Origin: Gellertiella hungarica | GTDB lineage: Bacteria > Pseudomonadota > Alphaproteobacteria > Rhizobiales > Rhizobiaceae | Assembly: GCF_014197145.1 (NCBI RefSeq) | Contig: NZ_JACIEZ010000014.1 | Span: 1-64,000 of the forward strand | Length of the DNA: 64,000 nucleotides | Direction: 5' to 3' | Shown: one piece after another, positions 16,792-25,875 of the stretch | Position numbering within the stretch: position 1 is the first letter of the stretch | Layout: each line of letters starts with the position of its first letter | Position numbers and translations under genes: made by a program | Notes under the pieces: model-generated | Seen by the model: only the letters and a program-made list of their open reading frames with translations | What the model was told of the DNA's origin: nothing | Databases searched by the model: none

Positions 16792-17185
16792 ACGACTGGG
16801 GCGCTCATATGGGCAACAGATGGCGAGATCTCATGTTTTGGCGAAACCATCGGTTACCCCAGCCTCTTGTTTCAGGTTGTTGGTTCGGTTGCATTCAGCA
16901 CAATCCCGCACGCTACCAGTGCCGATGTCCCATTTGTCGAGGTGACGTATTGCTGCAAGCGCTCAGGCCCCACACCTCCAAAGTGGTTGCTCTTGATGCC
17001 CGTTCGCACGGCGACGCGGTTAGCGCAAAGCTGTTCGTCTCCAAATTTTCCCCGCCTTTGGCTTCCTCGCGAAACAAAATTTTCCGCCGCCCAGCCTCCT
17101 TCGCTGCGCTCCGGCCTACGGTGCGCACCGCTTTTCGCCGTGCCTTATGAACGATCATCGCAACCACCATAGAGGAGTGATTAAC
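16792..17185. other. 394-bp region with a doubtful Cys-rich frame
   Basis: A frame from the ATG at 16809 contains CWFGCIQHNPARYQCRCPIC, which could be a short zinc ribbon, but the rest reads as non-coding and no ribosome-binding site is clear. The 3' part is a GC-rich leader (GCTGCGCTCCG at about 17100) in front of the DUF736 gene. Confidence 0.35.
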
Positions 17186-17518
17186 ATGAGCATGACCAAC
17201 TTCATCCAGTTCGACAAAGACGACATCGACAACGCCAAGGGAACCGGCCTCATCTCCACCATCGACCGGGACCTGGACATCAAGGTTACACCGTTCGACT
17301 CCACAAACGAAAAGGCTCCGACGCATCGCGTCTATGCCAAGTCACCTCGCGGCCACGACATCGAAGTTGGCGGCATCTGGAAGAAGACCAGCGGCGAAGG
17401 GAAGCCCTACTACACGCTCTCCATCAAGCGCCTCGGCTTCAATGCCAACCTGGGTCGCTATCCCGGCCAAGATGACCTGGCACTGCAGGCCATCATCGAG
17501 TGGGAACCGCGCGATTGA
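17186..17518 (+). CDS. DUF736 family protein
   Basis: A 110-residue beta-rich protein of the DUF736 family, very common on alphaproteobacterial plasmids beside ArdC-like and conjugation genes. Start ATG 17186 after AGAGGAG. The middle (THRVYAKSPRGHDIEVGG) and end (LALQAIIEW) match the family pattern I recall. The role is unknown; association with single-stranded DNA handling or antirestriction is only context. Confidence 0.85.
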   Translation: MSMTNFIQFDKDDIDNAKGTGLISTIDRDLDIKVTPFDSTNEKAPTHRVYAKSPRGHDIEVGGIWKKTSGEGKPYYTLSIKRLGFNANLGRYPGQDDLALQAIIEWEPRD

Positions 17519-17638
17519 TTGCTCTTGGAGGCCCGATCTCTGATCGGGTTTCCACCCTCAAAGAGCCGGATTTCCTCGCTTTCGCTGGATATTCGGCGCG
17601 TTTCATGCTAAGTTGAGCAGTAACTGGAGGCTTTGCCG

Positions 17639-17845
17639 ATGAACGTTCATGCCCCCCGCCCCGATCGCTCTCCGGAAGCTGTTGCTTCCCGGAAGAAGGC
17701 CGTCGATCAGGCTCGCGCCGCCAACATGCGGCAGGGTTACACCGGCGATCCGGTTTTGGAAGAAGCAAACGGCCGTTACGTTGCGGGAGACATCACTTCC
17801 GAGGAAATGCGCCAAGAGCTGCTGGCCCGCTTCAAGCGGGCTTGA
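17639..17845 (+). CDS. VbhA-like antitoxin with altered inhibitory motif
   Basis: A 68-residue helical protein, ATG 17639 after CTGGAGG. It aligns without gaps with the Bartonella VbhA antitoxin around its inhibitory helix, but the [S/T]xxxE[G/N] motif reads AxxxQG here (Ala28, Gln32, Gly33). VbhA normally places this Glu in the Fic active site to block ATP. The C-terminal half (DITSEEMRQELLARFKRA) matches the VbhA anchor helices. It lies 53 bp before a Fic gene, with a terminator in between. The VbhA comparison is from memory. Confidence 0.75.
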   Translation: MNVHAPRPDRSPEAVASRKKAVDQARAANMRQGYTGDPVLEEANGRYVAGDITSEEMRQELLARFKRA

Positions 17846-17867
17846 TCATCACCTAGAGATTTGTCGC

Positions 17868-17896
17868 GGCCGCCTGTGATCTCAGGCGGCCTTTTT
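17868..17896 (+). terminator. rho-independent terminator between antitoxin and Fic toxin
   Basis: A perfect 8-bp stem GGCCGCCT/AGGCGGCC (17868-17875 and 17884-17891) with an 8-base loop, followed by five T. The U-tract ends two bases before the Fic start codon, so it both stops antitoxin transcripts and covers the Fic ribosome-binding region. Confidence 0.8.
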
Positions 17897-17898
17897 GC

Positions 17899-18975
17899 AT
17901 GAGGTTTCGCGTGGTCCGCGATGATGAAGCCAAAGGCTCCTACACCTATCCCAACACTTCAGAGGATAAGGATTTCAAGGATGTTCTGAAGAACAAACTG
18001 GATATCAGGAGCCATTCAGCGCTGCGTGAAGCCGAATACGCTTTTACGGCTTTGAGACAAACGGAGCTCGCCGAGGGAAAAGGCCCTACCGGTAATCACG
18101 ACGCAGCGCATCTGAAGGCTCTGCACGGCTACATCTTTCAGGATGTCTATGAATGGGCAGGACATACGCGCAATGAAAGTCCTGTCGTCGATGGGCAGCG
18201 GGTAGAGCCGGTAGGTGGGCTTTCGAAGGGCGACACGACCTTCCTGCACGGTTCGCGGATTGAAATGGGCCTCAACGAGGCGCTGAGGCCCGCCAGAGAC
18301 GATCAGGGCCTAAGAGCTGCGACACCTGAGCAATTTGCTGAGAAAGCCGCGCACGTCCTTTCTGAGCTGAATTACGTTCACGCTTTTCGGGAAGGCAATG
18401 GAAGGGCAAACGAGGCGCTAGTGGTCTCGTTGGGCCGCACCTACGGTCATGACATCGATCTTACCGTCATCACCAAGCCTCGCATGATCGAGGCATCCAT
18501 TGAGACCACCAATGATCCGTCCAGTCCGGCGATGAAGCATCTCATCCAGGATGCGATGGATCCTAACCGCCGCGAGGCTATCCGCAGTGCCATGTCAGAT
18601 CTTGAGCAGGCTGGCGAGAAACCGTTCGAGCACAACATCCGCACGGCCCGCCCGGGCGAAGTGATCGAAGGACAGGTTCTCGGGCATGACAATCGCGTGG
18701 CGAGCCTCGTGACCGACAGGGGGATTGTGGCCGTTGACCGCGCTGACCTTCCCGAGCGGATGCCTCCCGACGACGAGGAGGTGAAGTTCACCGCTCGATC
18801 TGATTTCAAGACTCTGGGGCGGCCGGAACAGGTCCAAGATGCCCAATCGCAGCCAGGTCAGCAAAAGGCCCAAGAGCCTCAGTCGCAGCACATCAACGCC
18901 GAGCTTAAGGCTATCGAAGCGCAGCAGTTTGTCGATCGCCAGCGAAACCGCGACCAAGACGACCGAGAGCGCTGA
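17899..18975 (+). CDS. Fic domain toxin (VbhT/BepA-like, no BID domain)
   Basis: A 358-residue protein. The Fic fold spans about residues 40-220, with HLKALHGYIFQDVYEWAG near 71-88 and the active loop HAFREGNGRANE at 161-172. Catalytic His161 is kept; the second motif Arg, which holds the ATP gamma phosphate, is Glu172. An OB-like module follows (GEVIEGQVLGHDNRVASLV, about 228-247) as in VbhT and Bep effectors, then a Gln/Arg-rich tail instead of a BID secretion domain. Canonical members AMPylate target proteins. The start lies on a terminator with no visible ribosome-binding site. Activity may differ from AMPylation. Confidence 0.8.
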   Translation: MRFRVVRDDEAKGSYTYPNTSEDKDFKDVLKNKLDIRSHSALREAEYAFTALRQTELAEGKGPTGNHDAAHLKALHGYIFQDVYEWAGHTRNESPVVDGQRVEPVGGLSKGDTTFLHGSRIEMGLNEALRPARDDQGLRAATPEQFAEKAAHVLSELNYVHAFREGNGRANEALVVSLGRTYGHDIDLTVITKPRMIEASIETTNDPSSPAMKHLIQDAMDPNRREAIRSAMSDLEQAGEKPFEHNIRTARPGEVIEGQVLGHDNRVASLVTDRGIVAVDRADLPERMPPDDEEVKFTARSDFKTLGRPEQVQDAQSQPGQQKAQEPQSQHINAELKAIEAQQFVDRQRNRDQDDRER

Positions 18976-19196
18976 CCTGCGACCCGGTCGCTGCAGTGAG
19001 GGCCTGTGTCATTGGCCGGGGTGCCGGAGCTCTGCGCTCTCCCCTGTCCGTTGGATGATTTGACGGACAAACTACGATAGCCCCTCCCCCATTCAACCGC
19101 TTGCGCGGTCCTACACTCCGTTGCGGCCCTACGGGTGCATGGGGTCGTTTCGCTATCTTCGGATCTTTGCCGTCAACCAACGAACAGGAGACGGCG

Positions 19197-19876
19197 ATGC
19201 AGAGCGTAAAGGACACCTACCAGCGGATCACCGACACCATCATTCAGCAGCTCGAGGCCGGCACCAAGCCTTGGATCTGGCCATGGCGCGGAAACAGCCG
19301 CAGGTCGGCTACGCCGCTCCGCGCCTCCGGCGAAGCCTATCGCGGCATCAACGTGGTCATGCTGTGGCTCTCCGGGCAACTCGCCGGCTACGACGAAAAC
19401 ACATGGATGACTTACCGGCAGGCTCAGGAGCTTGGTGCTCAGGTCCGCAAGGGCGAACAAGGAACCCTCGTCGTCAAGTACGGCACCTTCACGCCGAAGG
19501 AGCAGGAGGCGGACGATCGTGCAATCCCTTATCTCAAGGGCTACACCGTCTTCAACGTCGAGCAGATCGACAACCTGCCTGACCGCTTCAAGAGCCCGGC
19601 CGAGGCGGCGCCGATCGAGCCGGTTCCGGTTATCGACCATGTCGAAACCTTCATTCGGGCCACAGGCGCAAAGATAGCCTACGGCGGAAAGCAAGCCTGC
19701 TATCGCCCTGGCCCCGATGACATTCAAATGCCGGAGCGCGGTCGCTCAGCGAGGTTCATCTTTACAGCACGATTTTTCATGAGCTCGGGCACTGGAGCGG
19801 CGCAAAATCACGCCTTGATCGTGACCTTAGCGGGCGGTTCGGGAGCGAGACCTACGCAATGGAGGAGCTTATTGCC
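19197..19876 (+). pseudogene. ardC: ardC 5' part, frameshifted and interrupted by insertion
   Basis: Starts at ATG 19197 after CAGGAG. The N-terminal ArdC single-stranded-DNA-binding domain is intact (KPWIWPWRG, AYRGINVVMLWL). Near 19735, after DIQMPE, a one-base deletion shifts the frame; the downstream zinc metallopeptidase part continues in another frame, including STIFHELGHWSGAKSRLD, up to MEELIA at 19876, where an inserted element begins. The rest of the gene is at 28063-28255. ArdC proteins protect incoming plasmid DNA from restriction. This copy is broken twice. Confidence 0.85.
19870..19876 (+). repeat. left 7-bp target-site copy (TATTGCC)
   Basis: TATTGCC precedes the left end of the inserted element and TATCGCC (28063-28069) follows the right end. 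Removing the element and one copy restores the ArdC reading MEELIA-EISAAF. A short imperfect overlap is typical for tyrosine recombinase strand exchange. Confidence 0.6.
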
Positions 19877-20024
19877 TTATCTTGACAGTCTGCACCGACT
19901 CTCACCCTAGTGGGGAGGTTGATGCACACGCTGACGGAGGCGCTTTCCAGGCCGGACGCAGCGCTCCCAAATAGCTGGCGGAGGCCGGCCTGGAGAGTGC
20001 CGGGCAAGTTGAACTCCTTCGTTG

Positions 20025-21464
20025 ATGCTGGCTCCCCGGATAGGGGTCCGGGGGAAGGTTGAGCGACTTGTGGACAATGTAACGACGGTTTCGGACATCA
20101 CCATTCAGGAGCGCCGATCAGCGGACGGGCTTGATGCCCATGTTCCGATGATCCTGCGGGACGGCAAGCTTTACGATCCTGATCTCGATCGTTTCTTTCT
20201 TGACCTACCCCTCAACGGCGTCCGCTCCCGCCACTCTCTCCGTGCCTATGGTTATGACGTCCTGGTCTGGGTCCGTTTTCTTTCGGAAGCCTGCGGCAAG
20301 ACGGTATGGCAAGCTGACCGACACGATGTTCTTGCCTATCATCGAGTTCGCCGCCGGGCTGAAGCTGGGCAGCGCATCTCGGCCTCTTCCTGGAATCGCG
20401 CCGTCGCCTGCCTGGACCGCCTCTATCGATGGGGCGCTCGGGAACGTCTGATCGCCGAAGCGCCCTTCAGTCACCGTTCCGTTTGGAGGCAGGGACATGG
20501 TGGTCGTCGTGCGCAGATTGCGGCGCGCAATGAGGCCTACGAGCCCGCTGCGCGCCGAGCGGATGTTAGCTTCGTCACCCTTGAGGACTATCGGATATTC
20601 CGGGATGTCGGTCTGAGGGGGCATCTCCCCGAGGGCGGACCGCGACCCGGCGCCCGCGATCGCAACGGCATTCGCAATGCGTTGTTTGCCGATCTTCTCG
20701 TGACGACAGGCCTTCGCCTGGAGGAGGCGTCCTTTCTGTTCGCCTCCGACCTTGCTGTTTCCGACCATCAGACGGACCGATAGGTTTGGCTCGATCTGCC
20801 CGACGCCCTGACCAAGGGCGATCGAGGCCGCCGCATTCTTGTGCCCGGCCGGCTGCTTGAACAGGTACGCGCCTATGTTGCGGTCGAGCGCGCCCACGCG
20901 GTCCTCAAATTCCAGCGACGATCGGGGTGGCAATCATTCGAGAGGCCAATCTTCGTTCGCCGAGAGCGGACAGCTTCAAGACTTCGATTACTTGATGGGA
21001 TCGAGATTGCCCTCGATCTGCTCAGCGCTGACGAGCGCAACAGGATCATCGTCTGCGACGACGATGGCGCACCGCGCGAGCCGGCGGTGCTGTGGCTCAC
21101 GGAGGTCGGATTTCCTGTCCAGCCGAACTCTTGGGAAGTGATCTTCGCCCGCGCTTCCGAGCGGTGCAGCTCTTTCGGCTTCGAGATCACCATCTCTCCG
21201 CACCAACTGCGACATACCTTCGCCGTGCATATGCTGGCGATGCTGATCCAGCACCGCCTTCGCGATGCGGCATTGCCGGCCGGCCCGATTGAGGGATACC
21301 GCCAAATTCTCGGTGACCCGCTCCAGCAAGTTCAGCGGCTTCTCGGCCACGCCAGTTTGGCAACCACCTACATCTATCTCGATCACATTGCCACGCGCGC
21401 AAATACTGTCGATGCGGCGGTCGAGGAACTGCTGGCGCTGCTCCCTTCGGAGCGTTCGCTATGA
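20025..21464 (+). pseudogene. ritA: tyrosine recombinase RitA with in-frame amber stop
   Basis: A tyrosine recombinase of about 479 codons read through one TAG at 20781-20783 (about codon 253); both halves lie in the same frame. The catalytic half keeps HQLRHTFAVHM and LLGHASLATTYIYLDH, giving the His-Arg, His and Tyr of the family. A single base change (for example Trp TGG to TAG) explains the stop. First gene of the trio; it overlaps the second by ATGA at 21461. The product may be a truncated 252-residue N-terminal fragment unless the stop is suppressed or internal initiation occurs. Confidence 0.75.
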
Positions 21465-23245
21465 CGGGCCAGCCACGGAAGGGACGACCTGTCTGCTTTG
21501 TGCCCACCGATGGTACGGTACCCGCCCAGGTCAGCGATCCGGTGATCGGTCTGCGCTTCAACATCCAGGCGCGATATGGGGGCATCGCAGAAGTAGATTT
21601 CACTGACCTCGAGCCAAGACCTTTGGCGATCGCTTTCGCTGGAGCTCTTCGCAGGCAAGCGGAGCTCGGCGGATCGTTAGGAGCGCGCAGCACGATCAAG
21701 CAGCATATGAACGCCTATCGGCGTTTCTTCGGGTACTTGAGACAATATACGCACGTAACAATGCCCGCCGACCTGAGCGCCGATGTCATCGACGGCTACG
21801 AGGATTTCCTCGAAGCCAGCGGGATGACGCCGATTCATCGCCACACCGTCGTTGCCAAGGCTATTCTGGCCTTGCGTTCGATCGACGCCGATCAGCCTGG
21901 TGTCCTTGGCGAAGCCCTCCATCGTCGGCTCGGCTACACGAGCGCGCAGTCGGCCGGCAGATCTCGCCCACGCGATGCCTACAGTCCGTTTGTCGCAAGA
22001 CAGCTTCGCGATGCTGCACGCGCTGACATTGGCGAACTGTTCCGGCGCTTCGGCAACCTGCCGAGTGATGAGGGCGACGAGAACCTTCGCAGCGTGACCG
22101 CTGAGGCATACGCGACGATCACCGCCCATGGCAGGCTCAGCAGCGGGGATCGTATTTTCAAAAGCCTGTACTTCATGCGGCTTCGTCGGGGCCTGTCGGT
22201 CTCAACTCTCGCCGAGGACATACATGGCCGATACCATCTCCGCGCCGCTGACATTCCGCCCCTTCTTACATTTCTGTCGCTGGAGACAGGCCTGGAGATC
22301 GAGTGTTGCAAGACGCTGACGATCGATTGCCTTCAGAATCCCGGCTCAGGTACGATCGAGATTGCCTATGTGAAGCGGCGCGCTCGCGGCGCCGAGCACA
22401 AACATATTCGCGTCCGTGATGGAGGGCTCGGCACTCCGGGCGGTCTCATTCGAAAGCTAATCGAGGTCACGGCCTTCACGCGTCAGTTCGTACCGAGCGA
22501 TTGTCTCTGGCTCTATTATTACACCGGGCGGAAGCAGCTTCGCGCAGGTGTCGAACATCAGCAGGAACTGGTCGACCGATGGACCGGAAGTCACGGAATC
22601 GTCGACGACAATGGCCAGCCTCTTCGGCTCGTTCTGTCCCGCTTGCGCAAAACCCACAAGGCGCTCTGGTATCTGAAGACGGACGGTCACATGGCTCGTT
22701 TCGCACTCGGGCACACGCCGGAGATCGCGGCTCGCCACTACGCAGACATTCCGTCGCTGCGACCGCTTCATGAGGCCACCGTAGCAGAAGCGTTCGCCGC
22801 GGCCGCCGCGGCCGCAGGTCCAATTATATTGGCGCCTGACGATGAGGATTCCTGGCAGCGACGCGACACCACGTCGGGAGGAAGCCGCAACGCCGATGAT
22901 CTCCTGAATGGGGAACAGGATGTCTGGCTGGCTGCGTGCTCGGGATTCGATCACAGTCCGTTTGGTGAAGTCGGGTCACCATGCCCGCAGCCGTTCTGGG
23001 GTTGCCTCGAATGTCGCAACGCGATCATCACCGCGCGCAAACTGCCGGCGCTCATCGCCTTCCAGGGTTTTATCGAGGCGCAACGCGCTGGGTTGTCAGC
23101 CGCCGATTGGGCCGTGAAGTTCGGTCGCGCCCACGACCGCATCACCAAGCAGATCCTGCCCGCCTTTCCCGACAGCTTGATCGATGAGGCCCGTCGCGAG
23201 GCGGAACAGCACTCACTCTATCTCCCACCAGAGGCTCGACAATGA
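21461..23245 (+). CDS. ritB: tyrosine recombinase RitB
   Basis: A 594-residue tyrosine recombinase. An N-terminal core-binding region (about 75-170) is followed by the catalytic domain; the last active-site block reads RKTHKALWYL then FALGHTPEIAARHYAD near residues 395-430, with the presumed Tyr in RHYAD. A long C-terminal extension has paired Cys (CSGFDHSPFGE, CPQPFWGCLEC) that may bind zinc. It overlaps the flanking genes by ATGA on both sides, so the three are translated as a unit, as in RIT elements. Confidence 0.85.
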   Translation: MTGQPRKGRPVCFVPTDGTVPAQVSDPVIGLRFNIQARYGGIAEVDFTDLEPRPLAIAFAGALRRQAELGGSLGARSTIKQHMNAYRRFFGYLRQYTHVTMPADLSADVIDGYEDFLEASGMTPIHRHTVVAKAILALRSIDADQPGVLGEALHRRLGYTSAQSAGRSRPRDAYSPFVARQLRDAARADIGELFRRFGNLPSDEGDENLRSVTAEAYATITAHGRLSSGDRIFKSLYFMRLRRGLSVSTLAEDIHGRYHLRAADIPPLLTFLSLETGLEIECCKTLTIDCLQNPGSGTIEIAYVKRRARGAEHKHIRVRDGGLGTPGGLIRKLIEVTAFTRQFVPSDCLWLYYYTGRKQLRAGVEHQQELVDRWTGSHGIVDDNGQPLRLVLSRLRKTHKALWYLKTDGHMARFALGHTPEIAARHYADIPSLRPLHEATVAEAFAAAAAAAGPIILAPDDEDSWQRRDTTSGGSRNADDLLNGEQDVWLAACSGFDHSPFGEVGSPCPQPFWGCLECRNAIITARKLPALIAFQGFIEAQRAGLSAADWAVKFGRAHDRITKQILPAFPDSLIDEARREAEQHSLYLPPEARQ

Positions 23246-25413
23246 TCAGTGCCGCGACCGTTCCTGGTCAACAGGAACTCGACCTCCGCCCGGTTCTCGC
23301 GTCCGTCCCGCTGAAGCCCGGCTTCGATCGGGGCAATCTCTCACGCTACGGCGATGCGAACTGGGATCTTGGGCCGGCCGTGTTCCGGGAGAACGCCCGC
23401 CGCTGCCATGTCACCATCAATTTCGGGTCCGTCGAGCACGTCGGCGTGCGCGAGGCGCTTCGCGAGTTTCTCTATGCGCGCCTCAACTTCGATCTGCCGG
23501 GCCATCGCAAAAAGCTTCCGCCGGGCAGTGTGCGGCAGGTCTTCAACCGTGCGCGACGGTTTTTCGAGTTCGTTCGCGACGAGCTGGGTGACGTGGATAT
23601 TCGCCGGGTGGATCAGCAAATCCTCGACCGGTATGCCCGTCATCTTAAGAGTGGCCACACCCGCCAACCGGCGATGGTGGCTCAGCTGCTGGAGATCCCA
23701 TTCGATCTGCGAGCTTACCGCGATCATCTTCCTTCCGTCGGCCTGTTCTTCGAGCCTTGGAGCGAACGGTCGCCGGCCCGGGTCGCCGGATATCGCTTCG
23801 TCCGCGAGAACCTGACGCCGCGGATTCCCGAAGACATAATCACACCATTGCTGTCGTGGTCGCTCCGTTACGTCACCGTGTTCGCCGCCGATATCTTCGC
23901 CGCGCGTGGAGAGCTGGAGCGATTGGAGGCCCATTGCTCTGCACTCATCAAGTCGGATCAGGGACTCGGACGCAAGGAACGCCGCATTCGTCAAAGAAAG
24001 CGTCTACAGGACTATTTCGATCGCCTGCATCGCGAAGGCCGCGGCGTGCCGATTTGGGGAACCGCGCATAATGGAATGACGCTACGCCATCCAGAGACCG
24101 GAGAGGTGACGCCGCCCGTCAATTCACACCTGCTGCATCTTCATATCGGCATTGATGCGGTGGCAGAACCCAGGATGCATATCCAGTTGCTCGACGGCGC
24201 GCCTCGTTTGATCACCGCGGCCGTGCGTGAGCTTGGCGTCGAGACTGGGGGCATGGATACGCCTATTGCCATCCTGCCAGAGACCGGCAGCCACTGGCGA
24301 CCGCGCTTCGATGGCAAGACGCTGGCGCACGAGGAGCGCATGCTTCAGACCGCCGCCTACATTCTCTGCGCCTATCTGACCGGTATGCGTGATTGCGAAG
24401 TCCAGGCGATGCAACGCGGATGCCTCAGTCTCACGCGCAGTGATGACGGCATGATCATGCGCCATCGCGTCCGGTCGATGGCATACAAGGGCAAATCGAA
24501 CCAAGGCGAGCCGGCCGAGTGGGTCACGATCGAGCCGGTAGCCAAAGCCATCGATGTCCTCGAGCACCTGTCGTTTCGGGCGGCCTCTGCCCGTGGGCTC
24601 ACGACGCTCTGGCCTGTCCTGGCGGGCAAATCCTACTGCAAGGATTACCTGTCCGCCGAGATCGTCCGTCAGCTCAACCACTATCGTGACCATCTCAATC
24701 ACCTGTTCAGCACGCCGGACACGCCGGCTATTCCGAACGGGCCAGACGGCACGCCCTGGCGGATCACGACGCGGCAATTCCGGCGAACGATCGCGTGGCA
24801 TATCGCCAACCGCCCCTTCGGAACGATCGCCGGCATGATCCAATACAAGCATGCCTCGGTTGCGGCATTTGAAGGTTATGCCGGCTCCAGTCGATCGGGC
24901 TTTCGCGCCGAGGTCGAGACCGAACGCAGCCTCGGCCAGCTCGACGATTTGCTGACCTATTTCGATGAACGCCAGGCTGGCGCGACCCCATCGGGGCCGG
25001 CGGCGGCACGTATATCGAAGACGCTGGATGGGATATCGGCGGAACTTGGTCCACTCCCCGCCATGATTGCCGACCGCGCGCGGATCCGCACGATGCTCGC
25101 CAGCCTGGGGCGAACGCTGCATGTCGGCATCCTAGCCGACTGCTTTTTCGATCCGGGCACCGCGGTCTGCCTGAAGCAGGCGACCAGCGACGCTAACACA
25201 GCGCCTCTGACGGCACTTTGCCAACCGACGCGCTGTCCGAATGCCTGTATCACCGCTAGGCATCGACCTGCCTGGGCGCGCTCGGCACTGGACGCCAAGA
25301 ACCTGTTGAAGGAGAAGCGGCTGTCGCAGCTTCAGCGCAACGTTCTGCAGCAGGAACTCGAGCGAACGATGAAGATCCTGACCGACATCGACGAAGGCGC
25401 GGCACGGCGCTGA
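23242..25413 (+). CDS. ritC: tyrosine recombinase RitC
   Basis: A 723-residue protein, the largest of the trio. The catalytic region lies near residues 375-560, with YLTGMRDCEVQAM around the first Arg, TTRQFRRTIAWHIA near 510-523 and a YKHASVAAFEGYAG block with the likely Tyr. A Cys-rich C-terminus (CFFDPGTAVC, CQPTRCPNAC) resembles a zinc-binding part shared by RIT and Tn554-type proteins. Start ATG overlaps ritB by four bases. Probably works jointly with RitA/B on the element ends. Confidence 0.85.
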   Translation: MISAATVPGQQELDLRPVLASVPLKPGFDRGNLSRYGDANWDLGPAVFRENARRCHVTINFGSVEHVGVREALREFLYARLNFDLPGHRKKLPPGSVRQVFNRARRFFEFVRDELGDVDIRRVDQQILDRYARHLKSGHTRQPAMVAQLLEIPFDLRAYRDHLPSVGLFFEPWSERSPARVAGYRFVRENLTPRIPEDIITPLLSWSLRYVTVFAADIFAARGELERLEAHCSALIKSDQGLGRKERRIRQRKRLQDYFDRLHREGRGVPIWGTAHNGMTLRHPETGEVTPPVNSHLLHLHIGIDAVAEPRMHIQLLDGAPRLITAAVRELGVETGGMDTPIAILPETGSHWRPRFDGKTLAHEERMLQTAAYILCAYLTGMRDCEVQAMQRGCLSLTRSDDGMIMRHRVRSMAYKGKSNQGEPAEWVTIEPVAKAIDVLEHLSFRAASARGLTTLWPVLAGKSYCKDYLSAEIVRQLNHYRDHLNHLFSTPDTPAIPNGPDGTPWRITTRQFRRTIAWHIANRPFGTIAGMIQYKHASVAAFEGYAGSSRSGFRAEVETERSLGQLDDLLTYFDERQAGATPSGPAAARISKTLDGISAELGPLPAMIADRARIRTMLASLGRTLHVGILADCFFDPGTAVCLKQATSDANTAPLTALCQPTRCPNACITARHRPAWARSALDAKNLLKEKRLSQLQRNVLQQELERTMKILTDIDEGAARR

Positions 25414-25460
25414 GGGGCTATGGCAGACAATAGCGGGTTTCGCGCCGCCAGCGCCGCCGT

Positions 25461-25832
25461 TCAGCGCAGCAAGTCGCGGATCCCCCGGCCGGCCTTCGGG
25501 TCTTTTTCGTAGCGGCACACCACATGCATATGGGCGTGGAAGATATGCTGACCGCCGGTCGCTCCGACATTCCATCCGATCGTGAACCCCTCGGGTTGGA
25601 ATTGATCGAGCCGTCGCTTGGCTTCCGTCAGCATCCCACCGAGATCCGACCACTCTTCCGAGCTGAACTCGAATGGCGTCTCGACGTGGCGGAAGGGAAT
25701 GACCATTGCGGACGGGTTCGGCAAGGTAAGCTTGAGCATCAAGTATTGCGTTTGATTGCTCGCCGCTGGCTCAGCTCCAGCCAATCCATTCGCAAGACAC
25801 CATCGACAATTATCTATGTTTCCCTCTGCCAT
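25461..25832 (-). CDS. HIT family nucleotide hydrolase
   Basis: A 123-residue histidine-triad protein. The HAHMHVV motif (His99, His101, His103, with His96 before it) supplies the nucleophile; CRWC near residues 9-12 may bind zinc. HIT enzymes split nucleoside phosphoramidates or dinucleotides. The ATG at 25832 is chosen; an upstream in-frame start at 25895 would overlap the divergent permease gene. It is cargo of the RIT-type element and faces the recombinase trio. Confidence 0.85.
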   Translation of the reverse strand: MAEGNIDNCRWCLANGLAGAEPAASNQTQYLMLKLTLPNPSAMVIPFRHVETPFEFSSEEWSDLGGMLTEAKRRLDQFQPEGFTIGWNVGATGGQHIFHAHMHVVCRYEKDPKAGRGIRDLLR

Positions 25833-25875
25833 ACCGACTGTCCAACCTCGTGATATCTGTGCATACATATCGCCC

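Noticed and set aside
16809-17150. 114-codon frame with CxxxxC pattern
   Set aside because: No ribosome-binding site and unnatural composition after about 45 residues; noted only as a doubtful zinc ribbon.
25414-25440. Right end of a short RIT core just after ritC
   Set aside because: Only a loose match to the left end (GTCTGC and a few bases). The 13-bp match at 28050-28062, lying exactly at the ardC breakpoint, is much better.
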